Assembly (NCBI RefSeq): GCF_045679555.1 | Contig: NC_092091.1 | Location: forward strand, 71,269,313 to 71,333,312 | DNA: 64,000 nucleotides | Source of the DNA: Salvelinus alpinus | Lineage: Eukaryota > Chordata > Actinopteri > Salmoniformes > Salmonidae | Reading direction: 5' to 3' | In this document: piece after piece, positions 33,935 to 46,055 of the stretch | How the letters are laid out: each line of letters opens with the position of its first letter | How positions within the stretch are numbered: position 1 is the stretch's first letter | The notes under the pieces: model-generated | What the model was told of the DNA's origin: nothing | What the model saw: the letters and a program-made list of their open reading frames with translations, nothing else | The model's database searches: none | Position numbers and translations under genes: made by a program

Positions 33935-35480
33935 ACGCAGCTATAAAATGCAGGTGTTTCAGCCTAGCTCAGTGCTTTCTGTGGTGGGGAGAGCCAGTAG
34001 AAAATCGGAGCATTGCACCGTGATTGGCTCAGTGTTCTGTCACTCATGGAGACACTACCTCATCACCAAGTTTAAGTCCTTAGTAAGGGTAGACATCCAA
34101 AATTTCAGCCCTTTGGGTCCTGCCATGGAGTTATATTACAAGTGCCCTTCAAAGAAGGCTCAAGGTCATTGGCCACAGATAAAATTACATCAAATCATGT
34201 TATATGTAGAGTAGCTTTGATTGGACTGATCATGTCAACATCTTACTTTCATGAGTCTTAGATAGCAGTCATCATGAATCAAGTAGACAATCTACTGGCA
34301 AATCCTTTTTAATCCTTGTCATATGAAGAGAAATAATGAAGAGAAATTATAAATAAAATGTATCGGTGCTCATCGGCCATTGGACATAAAGATTACACAA
34401 CAAGTTGGGAATAGCAAATTCAACAATGAGTCGTTTGGAAGGAATCAGTGGCTAACTGCAAGCAATGCAAAGTAACCACTAGCCTGCTATTCAATGGAGT
34501 GGCTGTGTCCCCCCCCCCCGAGTTCCTACCATAAATCCAGAGAATGCCAAACTTTGATGACAAAATTTGCCCAAAAAGGACCGCCGCGCCACCTTCATGT
34601 TTAAGTGAGCACATCACAAGCCAAGGCGAGTCCAAAAATGGATTGTATGCTGCTGCATAAATTATGTAATATGCAAGGGAGTTATGTATACTGTAGCTAA
34701 GAAAGTAATACTAAGTGTATATTGTGTAGTAAGCTGTTAGTAGCCCATGTGCCTCACCCTAATAATTTGGTCTAATTTCACCTCTTAATTTCACCTAACG
34801 TTACTGTTCTGACTCGGTGGTGCTGCACATGTAGCTTATAACCTGTTTTTGAGAAATGTCATCATCTAATATTGTAAGAGGTTTCATTGTTTGCTTATAT
34901 GTCCCCTTTATTTATCCTATGGTTCTGACTTGGTGTACCGGGGAAATACTGTAAGAGCAGCCCATGTTCTGCATTATGTTGCTGTACATTTCAAAAGTGC
35001 TGAACACATAGTTATATTGACCACGTCCGTCTATGTCGCTCATTAATGTCTTAATCGAAATTACATAATGCCTCTTATCGTTCTCTTATGCCACAGTTTG
35101 TACATCTCAATTGTCAGTAGAAACCACATTTGTTTAAGCAAGTCAGCCATATCAGTCATGTTTTTTTAAAAGGCAGTAAATGAGGCTGAATGAACTGTTT
35201 CGCTGCCAGACAAGGCTCCACTGATAGCCAGGTGTAGCGGTGGTAAGGCTTCACTTCATGGTGCTGAAAAGAAAGCTCTGCTGTTGGGACAGCTTTATGT
35301 AGGCCCTAACAGTTTGTGGGCACCGCTTGTTGCCGTTATAGTGCAATTAATGTATTGTTTAGTGTTGTGTCTTTGCTGGCATGAATCTAAAAAAAATATT
35401 TTGAGTTTGCCCCACCAAGATTTCCATGCTAAAATCACCACTGTAGTCTTGTCCCTACAGCTTAGCATCATCTTATCACA
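33935..35480. repeat. long high-copy salmonid interspersed repeat
   Basis: A 1.5-kb block I recognise as a common salmonid genomic repeat (motifs CAGCCTAGCTCAGTGCTTTC, TTGGTCTAATTTCACCTC, GACAAGGCTCCACTGATAGC). No open frame of note; termini and class unresolved. It fills most of the space between the Tc1 element and topors. Confidence 0.5.
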
Positions 35481-36236
35481 TCTCAAATGAAAAGCAGCCA
35501 CGCCCACTCAGATAAGAAGCCTAATCTAATGGGGACATAAACACATGATACTTCTTACTATCAAGAATTTTGTTATTGCACCACTGGCAAGTTGATGTTC
35601 ATTTATCACACTAGAATCAGCTTGAGTAACATGTTAGCATCTGTAAGGGCCTATAACTCTCATGCCATCCACATGAAAGGATGCACACTCAGGCAGTAAC
35701 CATTACATATGTGGCCTCCAACTAAGAGCCACGGGCCAATGCTGACTTATTCAGGAGATCATATCAGCTGTTGATTTCAGTTTAAGAAACATTTATTACT
35801 ATTTACAACTCCACAGTTACAACAGTTTTTCCCATATTGATTTATTGGCTAGTATAAAGAGCAGTTTTCCATCAGACTACATGAGCAGCTGGTAGAAAAG
35901 GTTTGGTTTCAACACAACAGTACAAGCTACATCAGCTTTATAGCCCATGTTATCCCTGAGATTGATGCATAGAAATGAATGACTGATAAGAAATGAGTTG
36001 AAGTATTTTATACAAATACTTTTTAAATGTAGGCCTTACAGACAGTCACTGTAAATAAGACAAATAAAACCCAATCTTTGACCCCTTTTTTTTTATACCT
36101 CATACAGCAAAGTGGCACATCCCAAATGAAAGAGCACCTTTTGGCAGAACAGTACATATCAAATATCCTACATAGTGATGTGTAAAATTAACTTTTAAAG
36201 GTAAATTAAATGTCTTCCTACATACCGGGGCCAGCA
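35481..36236 (-). other. topors 3' UTR / spacer
   Basis: AT-rich sequence with several minus-strand AATAAA-like signals (for example TTTATT near 35787 and 35841). No separate gene seen; the topors 3' UTR probably occupies its right part. Confidence 0.5.
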
Positions 36237-38972
36237 TTATGATTCTTCCAAAAAATGACTTGTGTTGTCATTTGAAGGACTATGAGAGTTTGCCTCATCC
36301 GCAGAGGCAGATTGGGACAGAACCCCCTCACTATGTGTGGGTGTGTCAGTAGCAGCAGCAGCATTTAGAGGAGGCTCCGCCTCCAACACTCCACTGTCCA
36401 GACCCACAGGTGGAATCTGCTGTTCCCAGTCTTGTAACATGGACTCCAGCAGGCCAGAGTCTGCAGGGTTGCCTGTGGTGGTGGTTGTGCTAGGCGCTAG
36501 CACGCTGTTGCTAGTGCTGCTGCTTACCGGGCAGGTGTGGTTAGCATCGTTAGCGCCTGCGGCAGTATGTTGGTCACTGTCGCTGTCTATGGTGATGACA
36601 GTGGGCGAGTGTTTCCTGGACCCTGTGCGCTCTTTGCTCCTGTGCCTCTTGCCCTTCTTCTTGTGCTTCTTCTTCTTCTTCTTCTGGTGCTTCCTGGTTT
36701 GCTCCGAGGAGCTGCCCTCATAGATGATCTCCACGCTGAGGCTCCTGCTCCTCTTCCCCCCCGACTTCTCCTTGGACTTCCTGTGACGCTTCTCTTTGCT
36801 CTTCTTCTTGTCTTTCACATAGAACGAGGTGGTGGAGGAGGGAGGCTCGTCGAGGGCTTTGGAGGACTGGTCTTTGGGGGCAGGTTCCTCCAGGTGTCTC
36901 GATTTGTACTTTCTCTTCCCGCTGGGCTTCTCGTGACGAGACTTCCTGTGAGCGCCGGACGGCGAACAGGTGCTAGAACGACTTCTGGAGCGCCTCTTAT
37001 CCCGCCGGTGGGAATCCGGACTCTGGCTCGGGGATGGGGACCTGCAATCGATGTTCCTGTGTGAGCTGGAGTAGTAGGACCTCCTCTCTGTGTAGAGCGT
37101 GGCACTGCTGTCCCTCTCACTCTCCCGGCTGTAGTAGTGCCAGTGATAGGAGTGCGACGATGAGTCGTGGCTGCGGCCTGATCGGCTGCCATCTTTATTG
37201 TCCCTCTTCTTCTCCCATTTAGTGTGGGAGCGGTCGCGGCTTTGGGAGCGTGACTGCCTCCTGCCTCTGGACAGAGTGCTGTCGCTGTTGATGGAGATGG
37301 CCGGGCTCTTGGTCGAGCGGCTGCGGTCGGCGCTCCTGGACCTCCTCCTCCGGTCTCTGCTTCTCGACCGTGGCCTCTCTCTAGATCTATCTCGACTGTG
37401 ACATCTCCTGACGTCTTTTTCAGTTTGTCCTCTGTTTTTGCTTGCTGACTTACTGGATGATGTCTCACGTCTAATTGAGGGTGAGATGTTACGTCTCTCC
37501 TTGGAGCACGATACATCTTGCTTCCTTTCCACCCCCTCTGCCTTCCCAGGACATTGGCCTTGAGAGGAGGCGGGGCTAAGGCTGGTGAAGCGGATGTGTT
37601 GAGGCAGCCTGGGCACTTCGTCTTTGATCTCCTCCAGAACAGACTCCTCTGAGTCAGAGGACAGCTTGACCAGCTCCGGAGTCCTTTCAGCAAGGGGTTT
37701 TACAAAGCCCACGATGATGCAATCGTCATCGCCAGAGGAGGTACACGCCGGTCCGTCCTTGTCGGTTTTCACCCAAGCAGAGTCCGCAGTCAGGCGAGGG
37801 GCCTTTGGCTGTGACACTGCTCCGCACTCCTCCCCCACACTGCTTTCTGAGTCCGAGTCTCTGATTGATAGCAGCAGGGCCCTGGTGGGTTCTGTTGTGG
37901 AGTACGAAGGTCCGGGTGTCTCGTCGTCCCATGTTGACTGGCTCAGGGCGCCCCCGGACATGGGGTCCCCCGGGGGGTCCAGCTCCACAGAATCGCCCTC
38001 CTCCTCATCCTCAGAGATGGCAATCACCGAGGAGTTGGAGCTGCTGCCCTCGTCCGAGGACGGCGCAGGGCAGTCGTAGACGGCATGCTGGTCGTAGGCC
38101 TCCATGTTGAAGGGTGCTCGGGCGAAGTTGACAAACTCGTGCAGGAAGTGATCGGTGCGGGCCTGGAGGAAGGGCTGCAGCTCCTCCTGGATGGCCTGGT
38201 CCTCCATGTCATAGCGGGTGATGCGGGACATGATAATGTGCTGCACGATGTTGACCAGGGAGCCGTGAGCGCCGTACAGCACCACCAGCTCTCTCTTCAG
38301 CCAGGGCAACAGGCGGTGCAAGCAGGCCGGGTTCCTCTGGAAGAACTCCGCCGAGATGTCCCGGGAACGACCGCCGTCCCGTACGCTCCGCACTCGCACC
38401 CCTCGCCGGTAGAGCGCCCGTCTGAACTTGATCATCTCCTGCTCACGGAGGCTGCGCACAGTCCGGCCCTCGCTCTCTGCCCGCCTCCTGGCCGCCAGGC
38501 GCGCCATCATGCGACGGAGGCCTCGGTCCTGCCGAGGAGGGGGGGAAGCCCCCGTTAGGGCCTCGAACATGACCCCGTTGTCGGGGGGAGGGGATGTTCT
38601 TCTCTGGTCCTGCCGACGCGCCCCCGTCAGCGTGGTGCGGTAGCGGAACCGTTCCCCTGCGAAACTCCCAAAGGAACCGTTCTCCGTGGGCCGCAGGTCA
38701 TACTTCTTGAAGTCCTTCTCTGATTGTATACTGTGATAGATAGAGTTGAATGGCTGCTTGCATAGCGGGCACTCGGCTTTGTTCTTGGACCACTCGTGGA
38801 TGCAGCGGAAGCAGAACTTGTGCAAGCAGAGATCGAGGTAGGCCATGTTGTTGAATCGGTCCAGACAGATGGGGCACTTAGAGTCTGGAGACGCCTCGGC
38901 AGACAAAACATCAGAGGTCTTGTCCGGGGCACTCTTCTTGCGTAGCCGTAAGGTCATCTTTGCTGCTGCCAT
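36237..38972 (-). CDS. topors: Topors, E3 ubiquitin/SUMO ligase
   Basis: One 911-codon exon. A C3HC4 RING lies at residues 33-71 (C33, C36, C49, H51, C54, C57, C68, C71; CPICLDRFNNMAYLDLCLHK). A conserved N-terminal region follows (about 190-300: ACLHRLLPWLKRELVVLYG, MSRITRYDMEDQAIQEELQP), then acidic Ser-rich SUMO-interaction-like stretches (VIAISEDEEEGDSVEL, DDDCIIVGFVKP). The C-terminal half is RS- and KKKK-rich and nuclear-targeting (RSRSRDRRRRSRSADRSR). Human TOPORS is about 1045 aa and likewise has almost all coding in one exon. It is a nuclear ligase acting on p53 and others, linked to cilia and retinal disease. The start MAAAKMTLRLRKK follows an acceptor TTCCCTAG near 38983; a noncoding first exon lies upstream. 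Adjacent ndufb6 supports orthology. Confidence 0.96.
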   Translation of the reverse strand: MAAAKMTLRLRKKSAPDKTSDVLSAEASPDSKCPICLDRFNNMAYLDLCLHKFCFRCIHEWSKNKAECPLCKQPFNSIYHSIQSEKDFKKYDLRPTENGSFGSFAGERFRYRTTLTGARRQDQRRTSPPPDNGVMFEALTGASPPPRQDRGLRRMMARLAARRRAESEGRTVRSLREQEMIKFRRALYRRGVRVRSVRDGGRSRDISAEFFQRNPACLHRLLPWLKRELVVLYGAHGSLVNIVQHIIMSRITRYDMEDQAIQEELQPFLQARTDHFLHEFVNFARAPFNMEAYDQHAVYDCPAPSSDEGSSSNSSVIAISEDEEEGDSVELDPPGDPMSGGALSQSTWDDETPGPSYSTTEPTRALLLSIRDSDSESSVGEECGAVSQPKAPRLTADSAWVKTDKDGPACTSSGDDDCIIVGFVKPLAERTPELVKLSSDSEESVLEEIKDEVPRLPQHIRFTSLSPASSQGQCPGKAEGVERKQDVSCSKERRNISPSIRRETSSSKSASKNRGQTEKDVRRCHSRDRSRERPRSRSRDRRRRSRSADRSRSTKSPAISINSDSTLSRGRRQSRSQSRDRSHTKWEKKRDNKDGSRSGRSHDSSSHSYHWHYYSRESERDSSATLYTERRSYYSSSHRNIDCRSPSPSQSPDSHRRDKRRSRSRSSTCSPSGAHRKSRHEKPSGKRKYKSRHLEEPAPKDQSSKALDEPPSSTTSFYVKDKKKSKEKRHRKSKEKSGGKRSRSLSVEIIYEGSSSEQTRKHQKKKKKKHKKKGKRHRSKERTGSRKHSPTVITIDSDSDQHTAAGANDANHTCPVSSSTSNSVLAPSTTTTTGNPADSGLLESMLQDWEQQIPPVGLDSGVLEAEPPLNAAAATDTPTHSEGVLSQSASADEANSHSPSNDNTSHFLEES

Positions 38973-38989
38973 AGTGATAGTCTAGGGAA

Positions 38990-40080
38990 GAAAATATTGC
39001 CTCGTGTTAAACAGTGTTTTCAATAAAGAAGGGACACAACACAGCACTGACTTTGTTCAAACTTTATTTTCTGTAATATACTGTCACTAGCTAGGCCCAT
39101 TGGCAGATGCAGAGACAACTCTTTTTGTAATTTTGTAAGACGAGCATCTAAACATGTTGTCATTATCCAATGTGTTACATAATCAGAAAACTATAATAAT
39201 ATAAAGATTGTGTCAGAGCCATTTAGCCACATTGACCATAGATCGCAAAATGAGTGTCAACCAATTTCAACAGAATCTTACAATTACCCCACCACAGTTG
39301 TGAAATTATAATAAAGCCCAATAACTTCCCATGTAACGTTATATTACTTGACCGTGTATTTTACTTGGTAAGGTTCATGTTAGCTAGCTCGATAGATAAC
39401 ATTAGCAGCTACGTTAGCTGTTCTGACTCATCTAGGGTTGGACAGTCAACACTCATAATGGTTGACTTTGGCCCCAATCTATGACCGATAATTCTGACAA
39501 GTAATTATGTATTCATGACATGTTTGTGAGTCTGAATTGTGATGAATGACTGCTTGGGTAAATTAGCAAAATAGCTTTCAGCTAGCCATCTTTCGTCCCT
39601 TTGCTTACCCCCCAAAAAAAGCCGGGGATCCGAGGCAAATGTCTAGGAATCCTGTCGGCGACAACACTCAAGACCTCTCATATAATCTTTTCATATTTCA
39701 TTATTTCCATGTGTACTAAAGAGAAGTAAATTATTTTTGTTTTTTACCACTCTTCGGAGTTGGCCTCCTGTTTCATACCGTGATGTAATGCTAAAAAAAA
39801 ATTTAAACGCAAAGGATTATGGTATACTGGAGGATGTTCACTTTCCGCTTTGGAATGAAGTACTTTTTTTATGGTCTCGTGCGCCACCTATTGTCAGTAA
39901 CTTTTAACACAGAAGATGAATTAGCTGGAAATAAACGTAATATGGATATACATTAGACAGTGGGGTCCTAATAAACCATAGCCATCCATAATATACAAAC
40001 ATCAACTATGATTGTGAGTTTGGTTACACTCTTGGTTACTTGTGTCAAATCGTTTGCAAAGCTATTATAATAAACGTTTA
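38990..40080. other. topors upstream region
   Basis: Holds the topors first intron, probably its noncoding exon, and the promoter, expected near 39600-39800. No coding feature is supported. I cannot place the transcription start. Confidence 0.35.
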
Positions 40081-40084
40081 AACA

Positions 40085-40620
40085 GAGGGTAGTGCGAACA
40101 GCCCAGTACATCACTGAGGCCAAGCTTCCTGCCATCCAGGACCTCTATACCAGGAAGGCCCTAATAATTGTCAATGACTCCAGCCACCCTAGTCAGACTG
40201 TTCTCTCTGCTCTCGCACAGCAAGCAGTACCGGAGCACCAAGTTTAGGTACAAGAAGCTTCTACCCCCAAGCCATAACACTCCTGAACACCTAATCAAAT
40301 GGCTACCTGGACTTTTTGCATTGCCCACCCTCTTTTACACCACTGCTACTCTCTGTTGTTATCATCTATGCATAGTCACTTTAATAACTCTACCTACATG
40401 TACATATTACCTCAACTAACCAGTACACCCCTGTATATTCTCACTATTGTTATTTTACTGCTGCTCTTTAATTAATTGTTACTTTTATTTCTTATCCGTA
40501 TTTTTTTTAAACTGCATTGTTGGTTAAGGGCTCATAAGTAAGCATTTCACTGTAAGGTCTACACCTGTCTTATTCGACGCATGTGACTAATAAAACTTGA
40601 TTGAAACACCGGATCTGAAT
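40085..40620 (+). mobile_element. 5'-truncated non-LTR retrotransposon, 3' end
   Basis: A degraded reverse-transcriptase C-terminal reading (AKLPAIQDLYTRKAL, NDSSHPSQTVLS) is followed by a 3' UTR with GTAAGCATTTCACTGTAAGG and CGCATGTGACTAATAAAACTT, then a TTGA end. A reverse-oriented fragment of the same 3' end lies at 58741-58787. Clade uncertain. Confidence 0.65.
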
Positions 40621-40781
40621 TACTCAAATAAATGCAGCACTCTTTCCCCCACATTCTTGTCCAAATATACATCTCTGACATGTATTAGTATTGTAAATAT
40701 TATTTAATGACATATACATAAAGTTTTTACAACAGGGCAGGGACAAAAAGACACTGTGTAATTCTTTCAACTGTGTCTTCT

Positions 40782-43284
40782 TCAGTGGTGACCATGGCTC
40801 TCTGGGAGGTCTGGAACAACCTCTCCCGTCTCCAAGATGGTGTCGCCCTGAACACAGACAGGGAAAATTAACAGATAATGAAAGAGTCAGTTGCTAGATG
40901 TCCCTACTCTTTCATTACAAAGTCTAGGAAAGCTGTCTGGGAATCCAGGGCTTTTGTAGCTCAGTTGGTAGAGCATGACTATTGTAACGCCAGGGTAGTG
41001 GGTTCAATTACCAGGACTGCCCATATGTAAAATGTATGCACGCATGACTGTAAGTCGCTTTGGATAAAAGCATCTGCTAAAATACATTATTTTGTATTAC
41101 CGTAGTAGGCCACAATTGCAGTGCAGTTTATATATAAGCTACACTGCAATTCAGTTCTTTACTGTAAACTGCCAAAGTGCACCATTGTGTCACATGCATC
41201 TGTAAATAAATCTATAAGCAATAAATCACATTTTATTGGTCACATATACACATGGTTAGCAGATGTTACTGCAAATGTAGCGAAATGCTTGTGCTTCTAG
41301 TTCCGACAATGCAGCAATATCTAACAAGTAATCTAACAATTCCACAACAAAACCTAATACACACACATCTAAGTCTGATATCCAGTAGTTCTTCCCGGCT
41401 GTATGTAATAACACTTAAGATTTTCTGGGCTAACAATGTAAGAAATAATACATAAAAAACAAAACACGGCAAAGTTTCCTAAGGACTAGAAGTGAGGCGA
41501 CCCTCTCTGTCGGCGCCACCTTGTCCAATCATCAATACAAAAGGAAAGGGAAAGGGGGATACCTAGTCAGTTGTTCAACTGAAATGTGTCTGAAATGTGT
41601 CTTCCGTATTTAACTCAACCCTTCTGCCCACCCACTGGGTACAGATGGCAGTTCAACATCTACTTTTTATTTACATTTGGTTGAGTTGTCAACTAATATG
41701 AATTCAATGTGAAATCAACCAAAAATGTCACGCAGTCATTTAGGTTAAAAGTTGGGTGAAAAAAATACTAAATTCCCTTACATTAATGACTTTTGCAAAA
41801 CCAATTAGTTTTCCATGTTGACATTTGCATTTTTCGGTTGAAATGACATGGAAACAATGTATGTTTCAACCTGTTTTTGCCCAGTGGGCAGTGAATCCAC
41901 TGTAACACTAAGAGCCAGTTTACAGACACAGATTAATCGTAGTCTGGACTAAAAAGCACTTACAATGGAGATTCTTCATTGTATGTGCTTTTTCATCCAA
42001 GACTAGGCTTAATCGTGTTCCTATAACAACATATGAGATGTACTTACAGGGAACAGTCTGGGCTTCAGCTCCACGATGCCATAGGGCCTTTTCTGTGACA
42101 AACACACAAGCAGGACAGGTCAATGTTTTAGATTGAATTGAAGACTCTTCTATGACACATGCATGATACAACTTTCAATAGAGCAGGTATAGTGAATGAA
42201 CACCAACACACAGGGCTAAAAACTGCAATCCACTACTGTATAATAACATTTCATAAATCGGAGCACAATAAACTTTGAAAAGTCAAGGTCAAACACATTA
42301 TCAGTCCTCGTGACCATTAGGTCTCAGCCTTTTAAATCAAGACCAGTCTGTCTAGGCAGTAGGTCAGGGATAAGCATTAGGAATGCTGATTTTGGAGTGA
42401 CACAGCCTGACATTTCGTGTTTGATTTAGACCTGGGAGGCCTGGTGTTTTGAATTTAACCAATTAGGCCCGTGAGGTGGTTGGAAGAATCCAGGTGGTGT
42501 CTGGTTGGGCCAAAATCCTCTAACACTCCAGGAACAGGTTTTCCAAACAACAACATTAGTACATGAATGAAAGGATAACAGTATTGTTGGTGTTGAATTG
42601 ATTGAACTTACAGCAACATGATACTTCACGTAATAATGCACAACCCAGGCAGGGATCAGCAACCGGGTCAAGGCGAACACTCCACCAGTGTAGACTTTGT
42701 AGGTCTGGAAAGAGAGCAACACAAAGGGGACGTATGTCACAAATGTTAACAGGTTTTGTTGATTTCTTGCTGACAACAGTTGATGCAGTTTTTCGGTACA
42801 ACTACTAGTAGCTATGTTACATTCAGGTTGGCAGTGGCACAGATAACGACTGGCATCACACCAAGCATGAGAATACTACTCAACTTGTCTGTCACGAGCG
42901 TCAGCATGCAACTATGTGGCTATGGTAACTAGTGACGACCCATGCAACTGGCTAGGCTAGCTAGTAAACAGTAACACCGACGTCTCAAAACAAAAACATA
43001 GCACGTAGCTATTACACACGCTAGCTAGTTAGTCATTTTAATCCAATTCACACAGCGTTTTTCGTTGATATATTACAATAAAATTGCCAAAATGATGAAC
43101 TCACGTAAAGCCTCCACAGGGTCTTCGGTTCCAGAAAGCCAGCCCAGAATTTTGCCACCGGCCCAAGGGCTGTCTTTGGCAACACGGGCTCTCTGGGACT
43201 GAGCTCTTGGTCCTTCAGCCATTTCCTCCTGAGGTTTGAAATCTGCTCTACGCGGAGCTTTTCGTCTGCTGTGTAACCAGTCAT
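40782..43284 (-). CDS. ndufb6: NADH:ubiquinone oxidoreductase subunit B6
   Basis: Four exons: 43284-43105, 42704-42612, 42092-42048 and 40847-40782, all phase 0, coding for 127 aa (human 128). Exon 1: [42 protein letters not shown]. Exon 2 encodes the single transmembrane span ([20 protein letters not shown]). Exon 3: [15 protein letters not shown]. Exon 4: [20 protein letters not shown] and stop. It is an accessory subunit of the membrane arm of mitochondrial complex I. All splice sites are canonical and the protein looks intact. Repeats occupy intron 3 (SINE at 40949, repeat at 41224). It is next to topors on the same strand, as in human. Confidence 0.97.
40949..41095 (+). mobile_element. 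tRNA-derived SINE in ndufb6 intron 3
   Basis: The tRNA-like head TAGCTCAGTTGGTAGAGCAT (A box) and GGGTTCAATTACC (B box) are followed by the tail GTAAGTCGCTTTGGATAAAA and GCATCTGCTAAAATA, which is shared with L2/RSg-1 LINE 3' ends. It is not a functional tRNA gene: no cloverleaf continues after the B box. Confidence 0.8.
41224..41615. repeat. salmonid interspersed repeats in ndufb6 intron 3
   Basis: 41224-41440 matches a familiar fish repeat (CATGGTTAGCAGATGTTACT, GCGAAATGCTTGTGCTTCTA). 41545-41615 (ACCTAGTCAGTTGTTCAACT) is the reverse complement of the SINE tail found at 28750-28800. Confidence 0.5.
42425..42545. repeat. MITE-like fragment in ndufb6 intron 2
   Basis: CTGGGAGGCCTGGTGTTTTG ... 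CACTCCAGGAACAGGTTTTCC resembles the 20440-20605 block in reverse layout. It is short and diverged. Confidence 0.4.
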
Positions 43285-45200
43285 GATTAAGAAGAGCTAG
43301 TTCTTATTTTTCTTGATATTCAACCTCACTACAATGACACCATGGAGGACACCGCCATGGAGTGCACAGCCAAAACTCATGAAGAAGAAAACAGTCAACG
43401 ACAACGGTAACTACACATTTTCCACCTTGGCTGAGTGTGTGAGTGACATCTACGGGACTGGAGGAGGAAACAAAACAGGGAATATTCATGATCACTGATT
43501 TCTCTGATACATTGTGCAAAATATGCTACACACAATTGCTTACTACATTTTTTACATTCATCCAAAATTAAGGAAACTCTGTATTATGTATCCATATGCT
43601 TTTTACTAAAATGGTAAATGCCTTTGTGAATTATATTAAGATGTCATAAACAGTGAATGATAATGAGTTTTCTAATTTGGATTCGGTTGAAGCATTATAA
43701 ACTGTTGTCACCATATGACCATTCTACCACTGTCCCGAGGGCATAAGCAAGTCCTCAATCAATTGTATTTTATAAAACCCTTTTTACACCAGCATTTGTC
43801 ACAAAGTGCTTACAGACACCCAGCCTAAAACCCCAAAGAGCAAACAATGCAGATGTAGAAGCACGGTGGCTAGGACAAACTGTAATCTAATCTGTGCCCA
43901 GTATAGACTGGTGAAGTGTGAAACCTTAGCTATCATCAAACATTATTGCTTCAGAGCGCTTTTTCAATCATTAGTCATTACACTTAAAATACAAGCTGAA
44001 ATGTTTGACATTTGTACATAATATGGGTTATATAAGGACTAGTTATAATGTGATGTATTATCAATAGTTAATGATACAGTATAGTCAACTGTCTTGATCA
44101 TCAATTTGTTAAGCAAACTATATCAATGTCTTCTGAAATATAGTGGACTTTATCAACACATCCACAAAATCATTCATTCGTATGTGATGCAGAGTGTAAC
44201 AGAGTAGGTCAACTAGTGTGTAAGTTGCGATCAATACATAAATCAATGAACAGAAATAGTGTGTTTACCTGACATTAGTACTACAGCCAAATATATTTGA
44301 GTGTTCCCTCCACTCCCCGTACTGGGTTGTAAACGAACATCCAGTCTTTGACTTACAACATGATTGCTTTCTGATGACGGACAGTGTCGTTATACTCAAG
44401 ACATGAAAAATATGTAAAATACGGATGTTTTATGTCACTCATCAAATAAAACCACTGACATGTCCATCTGAAATGTCTCTCTTTTCTTATTATAATTCTG
44501 AATTTATTTCCAACTGACCATAGGCTTATATATTCCAAGTACAGAGGAAATAAAGGCTTGACGTAAACTCTGTTTAAAGTGGACTTTTCCCCATTGAAAC
44601 TGATGTGTGTTGTCTTTGCATTTGGATCTGATTGAAATAAGATCTACTCCAAATCAGATACGCTGTGACGGCTTTACATGTGTACAGAACGCACCGAAGC
44701 ATAAATCAATAGTGATTTATTTTAGTAGCATGTCATAAGAATTGGCAACATCCAACGAAAGATATGCACCAGTCCTGTCTATGAAATGCATTGGGAATTG
44801 TTTTCAAACCAGAGTCATTTAAATTACACAGGCCCCAAATGATGCATCATTAACAGTGTCATCTGCAGAGATAGTTTAGTAAACTGATAAGCCTTTCATC
44901 AGAGTACATGAGGATTTGCACAATATAGACTTATATCAGGCGGAATTCCGAGGCCACCAAGTGTACAGTAATCCAACCTGCAGCTTCTATCTAAACCACA
45001 CACTAATAAAGTGTCTGTGGTGCAACCTAACCCAAGTGTTCCGTTCTTTGCAGGAAGTTGGCACTCGCCATGGTGAGTGCCAAAGAAACCACAGAAGGTT
45101 GAAGAGAGCGAACACAACCCCAATAGCAGTTAGATTAGGAGATTGGCCTCCCCTCCACCTTTATCAGTGTATGTCTCCTCTGTGTGTGTACAGCTTCTCT
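43285..45200. other. ndufb6 upstream and intergenic DNA
   Basis: 43285-43400 is the ndufb6 promoter side. A short + frame there (MEDTAMECTAKTHEEE, then a GTAACT donor-like site at about 43408) could be a divergent first exon, but nothing downstream supports it. 43755-43890 matches a common salmonid repeat (CAATTGTATTTTATAAAACC, AAACAATGCAGATGTAGAAG). The rest is AT-rich with no gene seen. Confidence 0.4.
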
Positions 45201-45207
45201 ATGAGAA

Positions 45208-45242
<35 letters not shown>

Positions 45243-45999
45243 TACATATTCAACTAACATCAAGGCGGTGACCCGTTCCTGTAGGTTCATGCTCTACAAC
45301 ATTCGCAGAGTACGACCCTGCCTCACGCAGGAAGCGGCGCAGGTCCTAATCCAGGCACTTGTCATCTCCCGTCTGGATTACTGCAACTCGCTGTTGGCTG
45401 GGCTCCCTGCCTGTGCCATTAAACCCCTACAACTCATCCAGAACGCCGCAGCCCGTCTGGTGTTCAACTTTCCCAAGTTCTCTCACGTCACCCCGCTCCT
45501 CCGCTCTCTCCACTGGCTTCCAGTTGAAGCTCGCATCCGCTACAAGACCATGGTGCTTGCCTACGGAGCTGTGAGGGGAACGGCACCTCCGTACCTTCAG
45601 GCTCTGATCAGGCCCTACACCCAAACAAGGGCACTGCGTTCATCCACCTCTGGCCTGCTCGCCTCCCTACCTCTGAGGAAGTACAGTTCCCGCTCAGCCC
45701 AGTCAAAACTGTTCGCTGCTCTGGCACCCCAATGGTGGAACAAACTCCCTCACGACGCCAGGTCAGCGGAGTCAATCACCATCTTCCGGAGACACCTGAA
45801 ACCCCACCTCTTTAAGGAATACCTAGGATAGGATAAAGTAATCCTTCTAACCCCCCCCCCCCCCCTTAAAAGAGTTAGATGCACTATTGTAAAGTGGTTG
45901 TTCCACTGGATATCATAAGGTGAATGCACCAATTTGTAAGTCGCTCTGGATAAGAGCGTCTGCTAAATGACTTAAATGTAAATGTAAATGTAAATGTAA

Positions 46000-46052
<53 letters not shown>
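45208..46052 (+). mobile_element. L2/RSg-1-type LINE 3' end between TA microsatellites
   Basis: A 187-codon open frame (45268-45831) is the C-terminal part of an L2-type reverse transcriptase ORF: SRLDYCNSLLAGLP, LIQNAAARLVFN, SLHWLPVEARIRYK, SSRSAQSKLFAALAPQWWNK. It is followed by AAGTCGCTCTGGATAAGAGC, GTCTGCTAAATGA and (AAATGT)n, the tail shared with salmonid SINEs. (TA)n tracts lie at about 45208-45240 and 46003-46052. The 5' end is truncated; the remaining frame is unbroken. A C-homopolymer lies at about 45850-45864. Confidence 0.85.

Positions 46053-46055
<3 letters not shown>

Noticed and set aside
36337-38643. Several + strand frames of 70-175 codons opposite topors
   Set aside because: Shadows of the low-complexity Ser/Arg-rich topors coding strand.
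40949-41010. Possible tRNA gene (A and B boxes present)
   Set aside because: Sequence after the B box is a SINE body and tail and does not fold back into an acceptor stem.
36000-43300. A RIG-I (ddx58) gene expected by analogy with the human TOPORS neighbourhood
   Set aside because: No helicase or RIG-I-type CARD exon is visible on either strand here; the only CARD-like exon belongs to the NACHT gene.
43313-43498. Possible divergent first exon beside ndufb6 (MEDTAMECTAKTHEEE)
   Set aside because: Only a start and a donor-like site are visible; no downstream exon or family match.
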